Part shown: in pieces, positions 8,406-18,346 of the stretch
How positions within the stretch are numbered: the stretch's first letter is position 1
Layout: each line of letters starts with the position of its first letter
Origin: Brevundimonas sp. EYE_349
Lineage (GTDB): Bacteria; Pseudomonadota; Alphaproteobacteria; Caulobacterales; Caulobacteraceae
NCBI RefSeq assembly: GCF_023147505.1
Contig: NZ_JAHXPB010000009.1
Location: 1 to 64,000, forward strand
Reading direction: 5' to 3'
DNA: 64,000 nucleotides
Notes under the pieces: model-generated
The model's database searches: none
Told to the model about the DNA's origin: nothing
Seen by the model: only the letters and a program-made list of their open reading frames with translations
Program-made: the position numbers and the translations under genes

Positions 8406-10586
8406 CTATTCCTGCGTCGGCGTGTCCATCAGACGGCGCGACAGATAGGTGTATTCCAGCGCCAGACGACGCGCGGTTTCACGCAGGTTGGCGCCCGCCG
8501 CGTGGCCGCCGTCGACGTTTTCGTAGAACAGGACCGGATAGCCCAGCGCCTCCAGACGCGCGGCCGCCTTGCGGGCGTGGCCCGGATGGACGCGGTCGTC
8601 CTTGGTCGAGGTGTGGATAAAGACCTCGGGGTAGGGCTGGCCCGCGCGCAGGTTCTGGTAGGGCGAATATTGCTCGATCCAGGCGCGCTGCTCGGGAATG
8701 TCCGGGTCGCCGTATTCGCCCTTCCAAGAGGCGCCCGCCAGCAGCTTGTGGAAGCGCAGCATGTCGAACAGAGGCACCTGAATGACGGCGGCGTTGATCA
8801 GGTCCGGGCGCTGGGTCAGCATCGCCCCCATGAACAGCCCGCCCTGCGAGCCGCCCATGATGCCCAGTTTTGGCTGGCTGCTGATGTTGCGGGCGATCAG
8901 GTCCAGGGCCACAGCCTGGAAATCCTCGTGCGCGCGCTGGCGGTTCTGCTGCAGCGCCGCCTCGTGCCAGCGGGGGCCGAACTCGCCGCCGCCGCGCGTA
9001 TTGGCGATGACATAGACGCCGCCCCGCTCCAGCCACAGCTTGCCGACCGTGGCCGAATAGCCGGGCAGCAGCGAGCTTTCGAACCCGCCATAGCCGTAGA
9101 GGAGGGTCGGGTTCGATCCATCCAGCGGCATGTCCGACTTATGCACCACGAAATAGGGGATCAGGGTCCCGTCGGCCGAGCGGGCCTCGTGCTGGTCCAC
9201 CGTCATGCCTGCGGCGTCGAACTTGGCCGGCATGGACTTGACCTGATCGACCGCGCCGGTCGCCGCATCGGCCAGCCACAGGCTGGAGGGGTTCAGATAG
9301 CCGGTGACGCTGACGAAGACCTTGTCGTCCTTTTCAGAGGCGGAGCCGACGCCGACCGAGACGTTCTGCGGCAGGTCCAGCGTCGTATGCGCCCATTCCC
9401 CATCGCCCGGCGTATAGACCCGCACCGAGCCGCGCACATTGTCGTAGAGGGCCACGACCAGGCGGTTGCGCGTGACGTTGACGCCTTCGATGGCCTGACG
9501 CTCGGTCGGGCGCACCACCAACTGGGCCGGGGTCGCCGGGTCGGCCAGCCACGCCTGCAGCGGCCAGGCGATCAGGTCGCCGGTCTTGAATTCCTGACCC
9601 GACGGCGCGGCCCAGTCCTGCTTCAGCGACACCAGAAGCCGGCCGTCGACCAGACCGCTTATGTCGGACTTGGCCGGCAGCTGCAACTGCGTCAGGGCGC
9701 CGTCATCGCCGACGCGCCAGGTCTCGGACGAATAAAAGTCCACTGAACGATTGATCAGCACCGCCTTCACCATCCCGTCGGCGTCGCGCAGCGTATAGCC
9801 GGACACCGACACATCCGTCGGCTGGCCGGTGAACAGGGTTTCGGCCTGATCCAGGCTCTGGCCGCGCTTCATCCGCTTGACCACCATCGGATAGCCCGAG
9901 TTGGTCAGGGTGCCGGGGCCGAAGTCGCGCGAGACCAGCAGGGTGTCCTTGTCGATCCAGGACGCACCGCCCTTGGATTCCGGCAGGACGACGCCACCCT
10001 CGACGAACTTGCGCTCGACACTGTCGAACTCGCGCAGCGTCACGGCGTCCTTGCCGCCGTTCGACAGGCTGATCAGGCAGTAGCGTTCCTCGGGTTGAAG
10101 GCAGATCGCCCCTTTGTAGACCCAGTTCTGGCCCTCGGCGGCGGCCAGGGCGTCGACATCCAGGATCGTCGTCCATTCCGGCGTCGCGGTGCGATAGCTG
10201 TCCAGCGTGGTGCGACGCCACAGGCCGCGCACGTGCTGGGCGTCCTGCCAGAAGTTGTCGATATGGCCATCGTGCGTGAAGCCGGGCGAGGGGATGCGGT
10301 CCTGGGCCTGGACGATGGCCAGGGCTTCCTGATGCAGGGTCTCGTAGCGCGGATCGCCCTGAAGCACGCCCAGCGAGTGGGCGTTGTGTTCGCGCACCCA
10401 GGCCATGGCCCGCTCGCCCTCCACATCCTCCAGCCAGACATAGGGGTCGGTCGCCTCGCTGGAGGCGAAGCCGCCAGAGGCTGGAGCGGGTGCGGGAGAA
10501 GCGGCAGGGGTCTGGGCCATGGATACCGTGGTCAGGCTGGTGGAGGCGAGAAGCGCCGCGAGCGCGACGGCGGAAGAGCGGATCAT
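8406..10586 (-). CDS. Prolyl oligopeptidase family peptidase (copy 2)
   Basis: A 726-residue S9 peptidase paralogous to the neighbouring copy. It begins MIRSSAVALAALLASTSLTTVSMAQ, a Sec signal peptide, so it is probably periplasmic and soluble, in contrast to the lipobox of copy 1. A longer in-frame start 18 codons upstream would bury the signal and was rejected. The beta-propeller is followed by GIMGGSQGGLFMG (nucleophile Ser), HTSTKDDRVHPGHA (Asp) and NVDGGHAAGA (His). Length is typical. The tandem pair, one lipoprotein and one soluble, suggests duplication with different localisation. Confidence 0.92.
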   Translation of the reverse strand: MIRSSAVALAALLASTSLTTVSMAQTPAASPAPAPASGGFASSEATDPYVWLEDVEGERAMAWVREHNAHSLGVLQGDPRYETLHQEALAIVQAQDRIPSPGFTHDGHIDNFWQDAQHVRGLWRRTTLDSYRTATPEWTTILDVDALAAAEGQNWVYKGAICLQPEERYCLISLSNGGKDAVTLREFDSVERKFVEGGVVLPESKGGASWIDKDTLLVSRDFGPGTLTNSGYPMVVKRMKRGQSLDQAETLFTGQPTDVSVSGYTLRDADGMVKAVLINRSVDFYSSETWRVGDDGALTQLQLPAKSDISGLVDGRLLVSLKQDWAAPSGQEFKTGDLIAWPLQAWLADPATPAQLVVRPTERQAIEGVNVTRNRLVVALYDNVRGSVRVYTPGDGEWAHTTLDLPQNVSVGVGSASEKDDKVFVSVTGYLNPSSLWLADAATGAVDQVKSMPAKFDAAGMTVDQHEARSADGTLIPYFVVHKSDMPLDGSNPTLLYGYGGFESSLLPGYSATVGKLWLERGGVYVIANTRGGGEFGPRWHEAALQQNRQRAHEDFQAVALDLIARNISSQPKLGIMGGSQGGLFMGAMLTQRPDLINAAVIQVPLFDMLRFHKLLAGASWKGEYGDPDIPEQRAWIEQYSPYQNLRAGQPYPEVFIHTSTKDDRVHPGHARKAAARLEALGYPVLFYENVDGGHAAGANLRETARRLALEYTYLSRRLMDTPTQE

Positions 10587-10673
10587 GGACAGTCCCCGAA
10601 AACGAAGCCGGCACCTTAGCGGCGGCGCAGGCGGCGGCAAGTCGGGGAGCCCAACCCTTTTGTCACACCGCGA

Positions 10674-11468
10674 TCAGTCCTCGTCGGGAATGCACAGCAG
10701 ATTGCCGCACGCCTTGCAGTGGACCGCATCCTGATCGTGGGTCTGAAGACCGCAGGCCTCGCACGGATAGCGGACCTTGTGCGGCTTGATCAGGGCCTGG
10801 GCCAGACGCAGGAACAGGGTGATGCCCACCAGCATGATGGCGATGGACAAGAGCTTGCCCATCGATCCCGGCAATGTCACGTCGCCGAAGCCGGTCGTGG
10901 TCAGGGTCGCGACGGTGAAATAGAGGGCGTCGACATAGCCGGCGATCCCGTCATGCCCCAGGAAGGTCGCATAGACGAAGCCGGTCGTGACGAAAACGAA
11001 GGTGACTAGGCTGGACAGAGCCCGCACGATCCCCTCGACCCGCGTGTCGTCGAACCGCGCCCCAACGGTGCGCCAGAAGAAGTCCGAGTTCAGCACCGTC
11101 CATAGCCGCATCATCCGCAGGAAGCCCAGGTTGAACAGCCAGGCGGGGAACAGCAGGGTGGCCAGGATGAACAGGTCCAGCCAGACGATGGGCCGCTTCA
11201 GCCAGTCCTTGATGTCGGAATAGGCATAGGCCCGCGCCGCCAGATCCAGGCCCAGGATCGTCGCCACCAGATAGTCCAGCGCATAGAAGGCCCACCCCAT
11301 GTTCTTAAGAATCGGCGAGGCCAGGAAGAAGGCGATGATGGCGAAATCGACGGCGATCACCGTCAGGCGGAACTTCACTGCGGCCGGCCGACTGCCGTGA
11401 TAAAGGTATCGCAGCCGCGCACGCAGGCGCAGGCCGTCGTCCTTGGGGTCGGTTTCGGTGTGCAGCAC
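10674..11468 (-). CDS. Ion channel (potassium-channel-like) with C-terminal zinc ribbon
   Basis: A 264-residue membrane protein with the layout of a six-helix voltage-gated-like channel. Hydrophobic segments are near residues 32-55, 60-75, 92-112 and 130-170, and the pore loop YFTVATLTTTGFGD carries the selectivity-filter-like TTGFGD near residue 197, followed by the last helix. The S4-equivalent segment (FLRMMRLW) has few positive charges. After the pore helix the tail has CEACGLQTHDQDAVHCKACGN, two CxxC pairs that form a plausible zinc ribbon. The start is GTG with GGAAA six nt upstream. Ion selectivity is inferred, with potassium the likely ion. Confidence 0.85.
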   Translation of the reverse strand: MLHTETDPKDDGLRLRARLRYLYHGSRPAAVKFRLTVIAVDFAIIAFFLASPILKNMGWAFYALDYLVATILGLDLAARAYAYSDIKDWLKRPIVWLDLFILATLLFPAWLFNLGFLRMMRLWTVLNSDFFWRTVGARFDDTRVEGIVRALSSLVTFVFVTTGFVYATFLGHDGIAGYVDALYFTVATLTTTGFGDVTLPGSMGKLLSIAIMLVGITLFLRLAQALIKPHKVRYPCEACGLQTHDQDAVHCKACGNLLCIPDED

Positions 11469-11509
11469 GCTGGTTTCCGGGGCGCGGGGATTGCGCCTAT
11501 ATGGCCTGC

Positions 11510-12337
11510 ATGACCCGTCCTTTCGTCAAGATGAACGGCGCCGGCAATGATTTCGTCGTCGTCAATGCGCTGGAACAGCCGTTCGCTCCCACTGAAGACC
11601 AGATTCGCGCGCTGGGCGACCGCGCGACGGGCGAGGGCTTCGACCAGTTGATCGCCATCGAGCCGTCAGACACGGCCGACGCCTTCATGCGGGTCTGGAA
11701 CGCGGACGGTTCGATGGTGGAGACCTGCGGCAACGCCCTGCGCTGCGTCGGCTGGTTATTGATGCAGGCCAACGGCGCGGATCGTGTGGTCATCGACACG
11801 GCTGGCGGCCCGACCGTCGCGACCCGCGCGGGCGATCACCGCGTGACGGTGGACATGGGCAAGCCTCGCCTGGACTGGGCCCAGGTGCCGCTGGCCGAAG
11901 ACATGGACACGCGCGGGATCGAGCTTCAGGTCGGCCCCATCGACGATCCTGTCCTGCACACCCCGGGCGCCGTCTCGATGGGCAATCCCCACGTCGTCTT
12001 CTTCACCGACCGCCAGGACGACGACTTCGTCGCCGGGTCAGGCTCTCTGGTCGAGCATCACCCGCTGTTCCCGCAAGGGGTCAATGTCGGCTTCGCCAAT
12101 GTGCTGGACCGGGATCACATCCGTCTGCGCGTCTGGGAGCGGGGGGCGGGCCTGACCAAGGCGTGCGGCACCGGCGCCTGCGCCGCCCTGGTCGCGACGG
12201 CGCGTCGGGGGCTGACCGAACGCAAGGCGACCGTGGTGGTGGACGGCGGCGAACTGGTCATCGAATGGAGCGCCGAGACCGATCACGTGCTGATGACCGG
12301 CCCGGTCGAGATCGAGCGCACTGGCGTTCTGACCTGA
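11510..12337 (+). CDS. dapF: Diaminopimelate epimerase
   Basis: A 275-residue cofactor-independent epimerase converting LL- to meso-diaminopimelate for lysine and peptidoglycan synthesis. The two catalytic cysteines are in ADGSMVETCGNALRC and TKACGTGACAAL. The N-terminus VKMNGAGNDFVV is the family hallmark. An ATG nine bases upstream (11501) would add MAC; the start at 11510 was preferred because it matches the usual MxxxFxKMNGAGNDF spacing. A TATAT-rich element directly upstream suggests a very short leader. It is divergent from the ion-channel gene. Confidence 0.95.
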   Translation: MTRPFVKMNGAGNDFVVVNALEQPFAPTEDQIRALGDRATGEGFDQLIAIEPSDTADAFMRVWNADGSMVETCGNALRCVGWLLMQANGADRVVIDTAGGPTVATRAGDHRVTVDMGKPRLDWAQVPLAEDMDTRGIELQVGPIDDPVLHTPGAVSMGNPHVVFFTDRQDDDFVAGSGSLVEHHPLFPQGVNVGFANVLDRDHIRLRVWERGAGLTKACGTGACAALVATARRGLTERKATVVVDGGELVIEWSAETDHVLMTGPVEIERTGVLT

Positions 12338-12435
12338 CGAAACCCGCCGCCTTGCGGAAATCCGCACGGACAGGCGCGCGCCGATCACCTTTTTCGCACA
12401 CGCTGGACGTGACGCGGCCCCGGCTGCGGCGGCTG

Positions 12436-12461
12436 CGCCCGCCAGGACGGGCAGGCGGGCG
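12436..12461 (+). promoter_or_regulatory. Hairpin in the leader before the malic enzyme gene
   Basis: The 212-bp gap between dapF and maeB has no gene. It holds a perfect 8-bp stem, CGCCCGCC with GGCGGGCG, around a 10-nt loop, and a short palindrome TGCGGA-AA-TCCGCA nearer dapF. There is no T-run, so this is better described as leader structure or a weak terminator than as a clear intrinsic terminator. The maeB promoter must lie in this gap. Confidence 0.35.
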
Positions 12462-12549
12462 ATAGAGCCTGGCCGGTTGTCCCGCCTGCGCCCGCGCTTT
12501 AGGAACAGACAAAGCCAATCAGAACGACGCGCCGGAAACGCCTGAAGCC

Positions 12550-14876
<2,327 letters not shown>

Positions 14877-14880
<4 letters not shown>

Positions 14881-15749
14881 GCGAAGCCTCGGTCTTTCCC
14901 GCCGCCGCCCCGCCGCCCCGGCGGGTGGAGCCGGGCCTGTATCTGGTCGCCACCCCGATCGGGAACCTGCGCGACATGACGCTGAGGGCGCTGGACGTTC
15001 TGGCCGCCGCCGATCTGGTGCTGGCCGAGGACACCCGCGTCACCGCCAAACTTCTGAGCGCCTATGGGCTGAAGGCGAAGCTGGAACGCTGCGACGACCA
15101 TGCGTCGAGCCGCGCCGCCGAACAGGCCATCGACCGGCTGCGCGACGGTCAGGTCGTAGCCCTGGTGTCGGACGCCGGCACGCCCCTGGTCAGCGACCCC
15201 GGCTTCGTCGTCGCGCGCGCGGTGATCGCCGAGGGCCTGCCGGTTCATCCGATCCCCGGCGCCTCCAGCCTGCTGGCGGCCCTGTGCATCGCCGGCCTAC
15301 CCGCCGACCGGGTGCTGTTCGCCGGTTTCCTGCCGCCCAAGACGGCCGGCCGCACCGCCGCGCTGGAAGCCTTGAAGGGTCAGCGCCAGACGCTGGTCTT
15401 CTTCGAAAGCGGGCCGCGCCTGAAGGACAGCCTGGCCGACATGGCCGCCGTCCTCGGGCCGCGCCCCGCCGCTGTCGCCCGCGAACTGACCAAGCTCTAC
15501 GAGGAATGCGTGCGCGGTCCGCTGGACCAGTTGGCCGTCGATCCGCGCCTGGATGCGCCCAAGGGCGAGATCGTCGTGGTCGTGGGCCCAGGCGAGGAGG
15601 TTCAGGCGACCGAGGCCGACGCCGACGCCGCCCTGATCGACGCCTTGCAGACCCTGTCCACCGGCGACGCCGCTTCCGAGGTCGCCAAGGCCCTGGGGCT
15701 GAACCGCAAGACCCTGTATCGCCGCGCGCTGGCGTTGAAGGCCAAGTGA
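14877..15749 (+). CDS. rsmI: 16S rRNA (cytidine-1402-2'-O)-methyltransferase
   Basis: A 290-residue SAM-dependent tetrapyrrole-methylase-fold enzyme that 2'-O-methylates C1402 of 16S rRNA. Seen motifs are YLVATPIGNLRDMTLRALD at residues 21-39, LAEDTR, LVSDAGTPLVSDPGF and GASSLLAAL. The start is a TTG overlapping the maeB stop (TTGA), which indicates translational coupling; the first 18 residues are a Pro/Ala-rich extension, so a later start cannot be excluded. The stop overlaps the yraN start (GTGA). The order rsmI-yraN is conserved in many bacteria. Confidence 0.94.
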
Positions 15750-16159
15750 GGCGGCTGGCCCGTCCCGCGCCCGTCCGCCGCCCCAAGGCGGCGTGGCGTC
15801 AGGCGAAGGGCGGGACGGCGTTCCGGGCGGGCCATGCGGCGGAATGGGTCGCGGCCTTCTGGCTGATGCTGCGCGGCTATCGAATCCTGGGTTTTCGCCT
15901 GAAGAGCCGGGCCGGCGAGATCGATCTTCTCGCCTGCCGCGGCCGGGTGCTGGCGGTCGTGGAGGTCAAACGACGCGCCACCATTCAGGCTGCGCGACTG
16001 GCGCTGAAGCCCGCCCAGTTCGACCGGCTGGTCGCGGCGGGCGAGGCGATCCGGCGCAATCGGCCGACCCTGAAAGGGCTGGACTTGAGAATTGATATTG
16101 TGGCGCTGGCTCCCTGGCGCTTTCCGCGTCATCTTCGCGGCGTCGAACGAGGCGGTTGA
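15746..16159 (+). CDS. yraN: YraN family (UPF0102) nuclease-like protein
   Basis: A 137-residue UPF0102 protein. The restriction-endonuclease-like core is readable as SRAGEIDLLACRGRVLAVVEVKRRAT, with the Glu-Asp-Glu-x-Lys arrangement of PD-(D/E)xK nucleases. The family is thought to act on DNA or RNA but its role is unproven. The GTG start at 15746 overlaps the rsmI stop by 4 nt and is in frame with the whole conserved domain. The N-terminus is longer and more basic than in E. coli YraN. SirB1 follows after 9 bp. Confidence 0.88.
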   Translation: MRRLARPAPVRRPKAAWRQAKGGTAFRAGHAAEWVAAFWLMLRGYRILGFRLKSRAGEIDLLACRGRVLAVVEVKRRATIQAARLALKPAQFDRLVAAGEAIRRNRPTLKGLDLRIDIVALAPWRFPRHLRGVERGG

Positions 16160-16168
16160 AGGAACGGC

Positions 16169-16984
16169 ATGACCCGCGAGGAGGCCGAACGTATCCTGAC
16201 GGCGGCCGGGGAGGCCGACGACGAGGCCTTCCCCCTGCTGGAGGCGGCGATCGCCTGCGCCATCCACGATCATCCCCTGCGCGATCCCGAACCGACCCGG
16301 GCCCTGGCCCGGAACGCCTGCGCGCGGTTGACGGAGCGGTTGGGCGGCGAAGGGCCCGACGACGCCCTGTCCGAGACTCTATGCGCGGACCTGCGGCTGA
16401 ACGGCGACCTGATCCACTACGATCACCCGGCCAACACCGACATCATCCAGGTGGCCGAGCGGCGACGCGGTCTGTCCGCCGCCCTGGCCGTCTTCTATCT
16501 GCACGCGGCGCGCCATGCGGGCATAGCGGCGGCGGGCGTGGATTTTCCGGGGCATTTCATGGTTCGGGTCGAGACGGCGGAGGGGCCGGTGGCGCTGGAC
16601 CCCTTCAGCCAGGGACGGCTGATCCTGCCCAGCGAACTGACCCGCCGGGCCCTCCGCGCCGGGCTGACGCCGCACGTGGCTGACCGGCTGGACATACTGA
16701 TGGCGCCGGTGACGGACCGGCAGTCGTTGATCCGGCTGCAGAACGTTCTGTTCAGCCGGGCCATCCGTGACCGCGACTATGAGGCGGCGGAACGCTCGGC
16801 CCTGCGCCGCGCCCTGCTGGACCCGGAGGACCACCGGCCGTGGCTCGATGTCGCTTCGGCGCGCGAGAAGCAGGGCGCCCTGGCCGGCTCGCTCCAGGCC
16901 CTGTCGCGCGCCCACGGATTAGACGGCGCCGAAGAGGCGCGGCGCTTCACGACGTTCGAGCGCGTGCGCTTGCAACTGAACTAG
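16169..16984 (+). CDS. SirB1 family protein (transglutaminase-like plus TPR)
   Basis: A 271-residue protein of the SirB1/YchA family. The N-terminal two thirds carry the transglutaminase-like SirB1 core, with RRGLSAALAVFYLHAARHAG, VDFPGHFMVRV and VALDPFSQGRLI, and the C-terminal 80 residues form TPR-like helices (RDYEAAERSALRRALLDPED). The biochemical activity of the family is unknown. It follows yraN at 9 bp, as in related Alphaproteobacteria where glutathione synthetase often comes next; that gene is not present here. Its last 4 nt overlap the end of the convergent hydroxylase gene. Confidence 0.85.
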   Translation: MTREEAERILTAAGEADDEAFPLLEAAIACAIHDHPLRDPEPTRALARNACARLTERLGGEGPDDALSETLCADLRLNGDLIHYDHPANTDIIQVAERRRGLSAALAVFYLHAARHAGIAAAGVDFPGHFMVRVETAEGPVALDPFSQGRLILPSELTRRALRAGLTPHVADRLDILMAPVTDRQSLIRLQNVLFSRAIRDRDYEAAERSALRRALLDPEDHRPWLDVASAREKQGALAGSLQALSRAHGLDGAEEARRFTTFERVRLQLN

Positions 16985-18237
16985 ACGACCGCCTCGCCGC
17001 GCAGCAGCCGGGGCAGGTCGCCGGTCGCGCCGCCGGCCTCCTGCATGAAGGCGCGACGCAGGGGGCCGATGCGGTTGACCGCCGCCATGCCCAGGTCGCG
17101 CGCCAGACGGATTGGCGCGATGTCGTTGGAGAACAGGCGTACGAAGGCGTCGAAGCCCGCCGCCAGGGCCGCATTGTCGAACCGGCGCCAGCGGGCGTAG
17201 CGGTCCAGCACGGTCTCGGCGCCGATGTCCTCGCCCAGGCGCGCGGCCTCGGCCAGCACCTCGGCCAGGGCGGCGGCGTCCTTGAGTCCCATGTTCAACC
17301 CCTGACCCGCGACAGGGTGGACGCCATGGGCGGCGTCGCCGATCAGGGCGATGCGGGGGGCGACCAGCGTCTCGGCCAGGCTGAGCGACAGCGGATAGAC
17401 GAAGCGCGGCCCCTCGACCGTCGCGCCGTCCAGGAATTCGCCGAACCGCCGCATCAGATGGGCGTGGAAGGCGGCGTCCGAGGCGTCGCGCAAGGCCTCG
17501 CCACGTCTCGTCGTCTCGGTCCAGACCAAGCTGGCGCGCTGATCCGTCAGCGGCAGGATGGCGAAGGGGCCGCCGGGCAGGAAATATTCGTGGGCGACAT
17601 TGCCGTGGTCGCGACCCAGCCGCACCGTGGCCACCACGCCGCTCTGGCCATAAGCCCAGCCGACGGTCTCGATGCCCGCCGCGCGGCGCACGATGGAGCC
17701 GCGTCCCTCGGCGCCCACCACCAGGGGGGCGGTCAGGACCGCGCCATCGGCCAGGGTCACCGTCGCCCTGCCGGCGTCGGTCGCAACGGTCGCGACGGCC
17801 GCCGGCGCCCGGACCGCGATCCCGGCCGCCGTCACCGCCTGGGCCAGGGCGGCGCGGATGCGGCGGTTTTCGACCATGTATCCCAGCGGCTCGCCGCCCG
17901 TCCGGCCGCCGATCTCCTCGGCGTCGAAGCGCAGGAAGGCGGGCGAGGCCGGGCGGCTGGCGGCGCCCGGTCGGCGACCGTCCGTCACCAGAATATGGTC
18001 CATGCGACAGGCGTGCGGCCGCAGCGCCTCGCCCAGCCCCAGGGCGTCCAACATGCGGAAGGTCGAGAAGGCGATGGCGGTCGAACGGCCGTCGAAGGTC
18101 GGCGCCAGCTGGGCGTCGAACGGCTGGGGATCGATCATCACCACCTTCAGCCCGCCTTGCGCGGCGGCCAGGGCGAAGGCCGCCCCGGTCAGGCCCGCAC
18201 CGGCGATGATGATGTCATGGCGTTCGATCTCGGACAT
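16981..18237 (-). CDS. UbiH/UbiF/COQ6-family FAD-dependent hydroxylase
   Basis: A 418-residue flavoprotein monooxygenase. The N-terminal dinucleotide motif is DIIIAGAGLTGAAFALAAAQGG (residues 8-29), the GD motif is LIGDAAHGVHPVAGQGLNMGLKDA near residue 305, and ARASL-type central strands lie between. UbiH-family enzymes hydroxylate the ubiquinone ring. The position attacked cannot be assigned from sequence alone, so no gene symbol is given. It is divergent from ftsK and convergent with the SirB1 gene, and looks monocistronic. Confidence 0.88.
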   Translation of the reverse strand: MSEIERHDIIIAGAGLTGAAFALAAAQGGLKVVMIDPQPFDAQLAPTFDGRSTAIAFSTFRMLDALGLGEALRPHACRMDHILVTDGRRPGAASRPASPAFLRFDAEEIGGRTGGEPLGYMVENRRIRAALAQAVTAAGIAVRAPAAVATVATDAGRATVTLADGAVLTAPLVVGAEGRGSIVRRAAGIETVGWAYGQSGVVATVRLGRDHGNVAHEYFLPGGPFAILPLTDQRASLVWTETTRRGEALRDASDAAFHAHLMRRFGEFLDGATVEGPRFVYPLSLSLAETLVAPRIALIGDAAHGVHPVAGQGLNMGLKDAAALAEVLAEAARLGEDIGAETVLDRYARWRRFDNAALAAGFDAFVRLFSNDIAPIRLARDLGMAAVNRIGPLRRAFMQEAGGATGDLPRLLRGEAVV

Positions 18238-18304
18238 GACAGGCTTGTCGCCCCGTGCGGCCGAAAGGTCCAGAGGGCGAAACGTCCGCGCACGGCCAAG
18301 CTGG

Positions 18305-18319
18305 TAAACAGCCCCTTAA
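18305..18319 (+). promoter_or_regulatory. CtrA-like box upstream of ftsK
   Basis: TAAA-CAGCCCC-TTAA has the spacing of the CtrA site TTAA-N7-TTAA known from Caulobacter, with one mismatch in the first half. It lies 28 bp before the ftsK start, between the divergent hydroxylase gene and ftsK. Binding is inferred from the match only. Confidence 0.35.
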
Positions 18320-18346
18320 CCCTGTGGGTGCGAAAAGGACGGTCGA

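Noticed and set aside
8301-9746. 481-codon plus-strand frame opposite the second peptidase gene
   Set aside because: It runs from the palindromic repeat into the antisense of the peptidase and encodes no recognisable domain.
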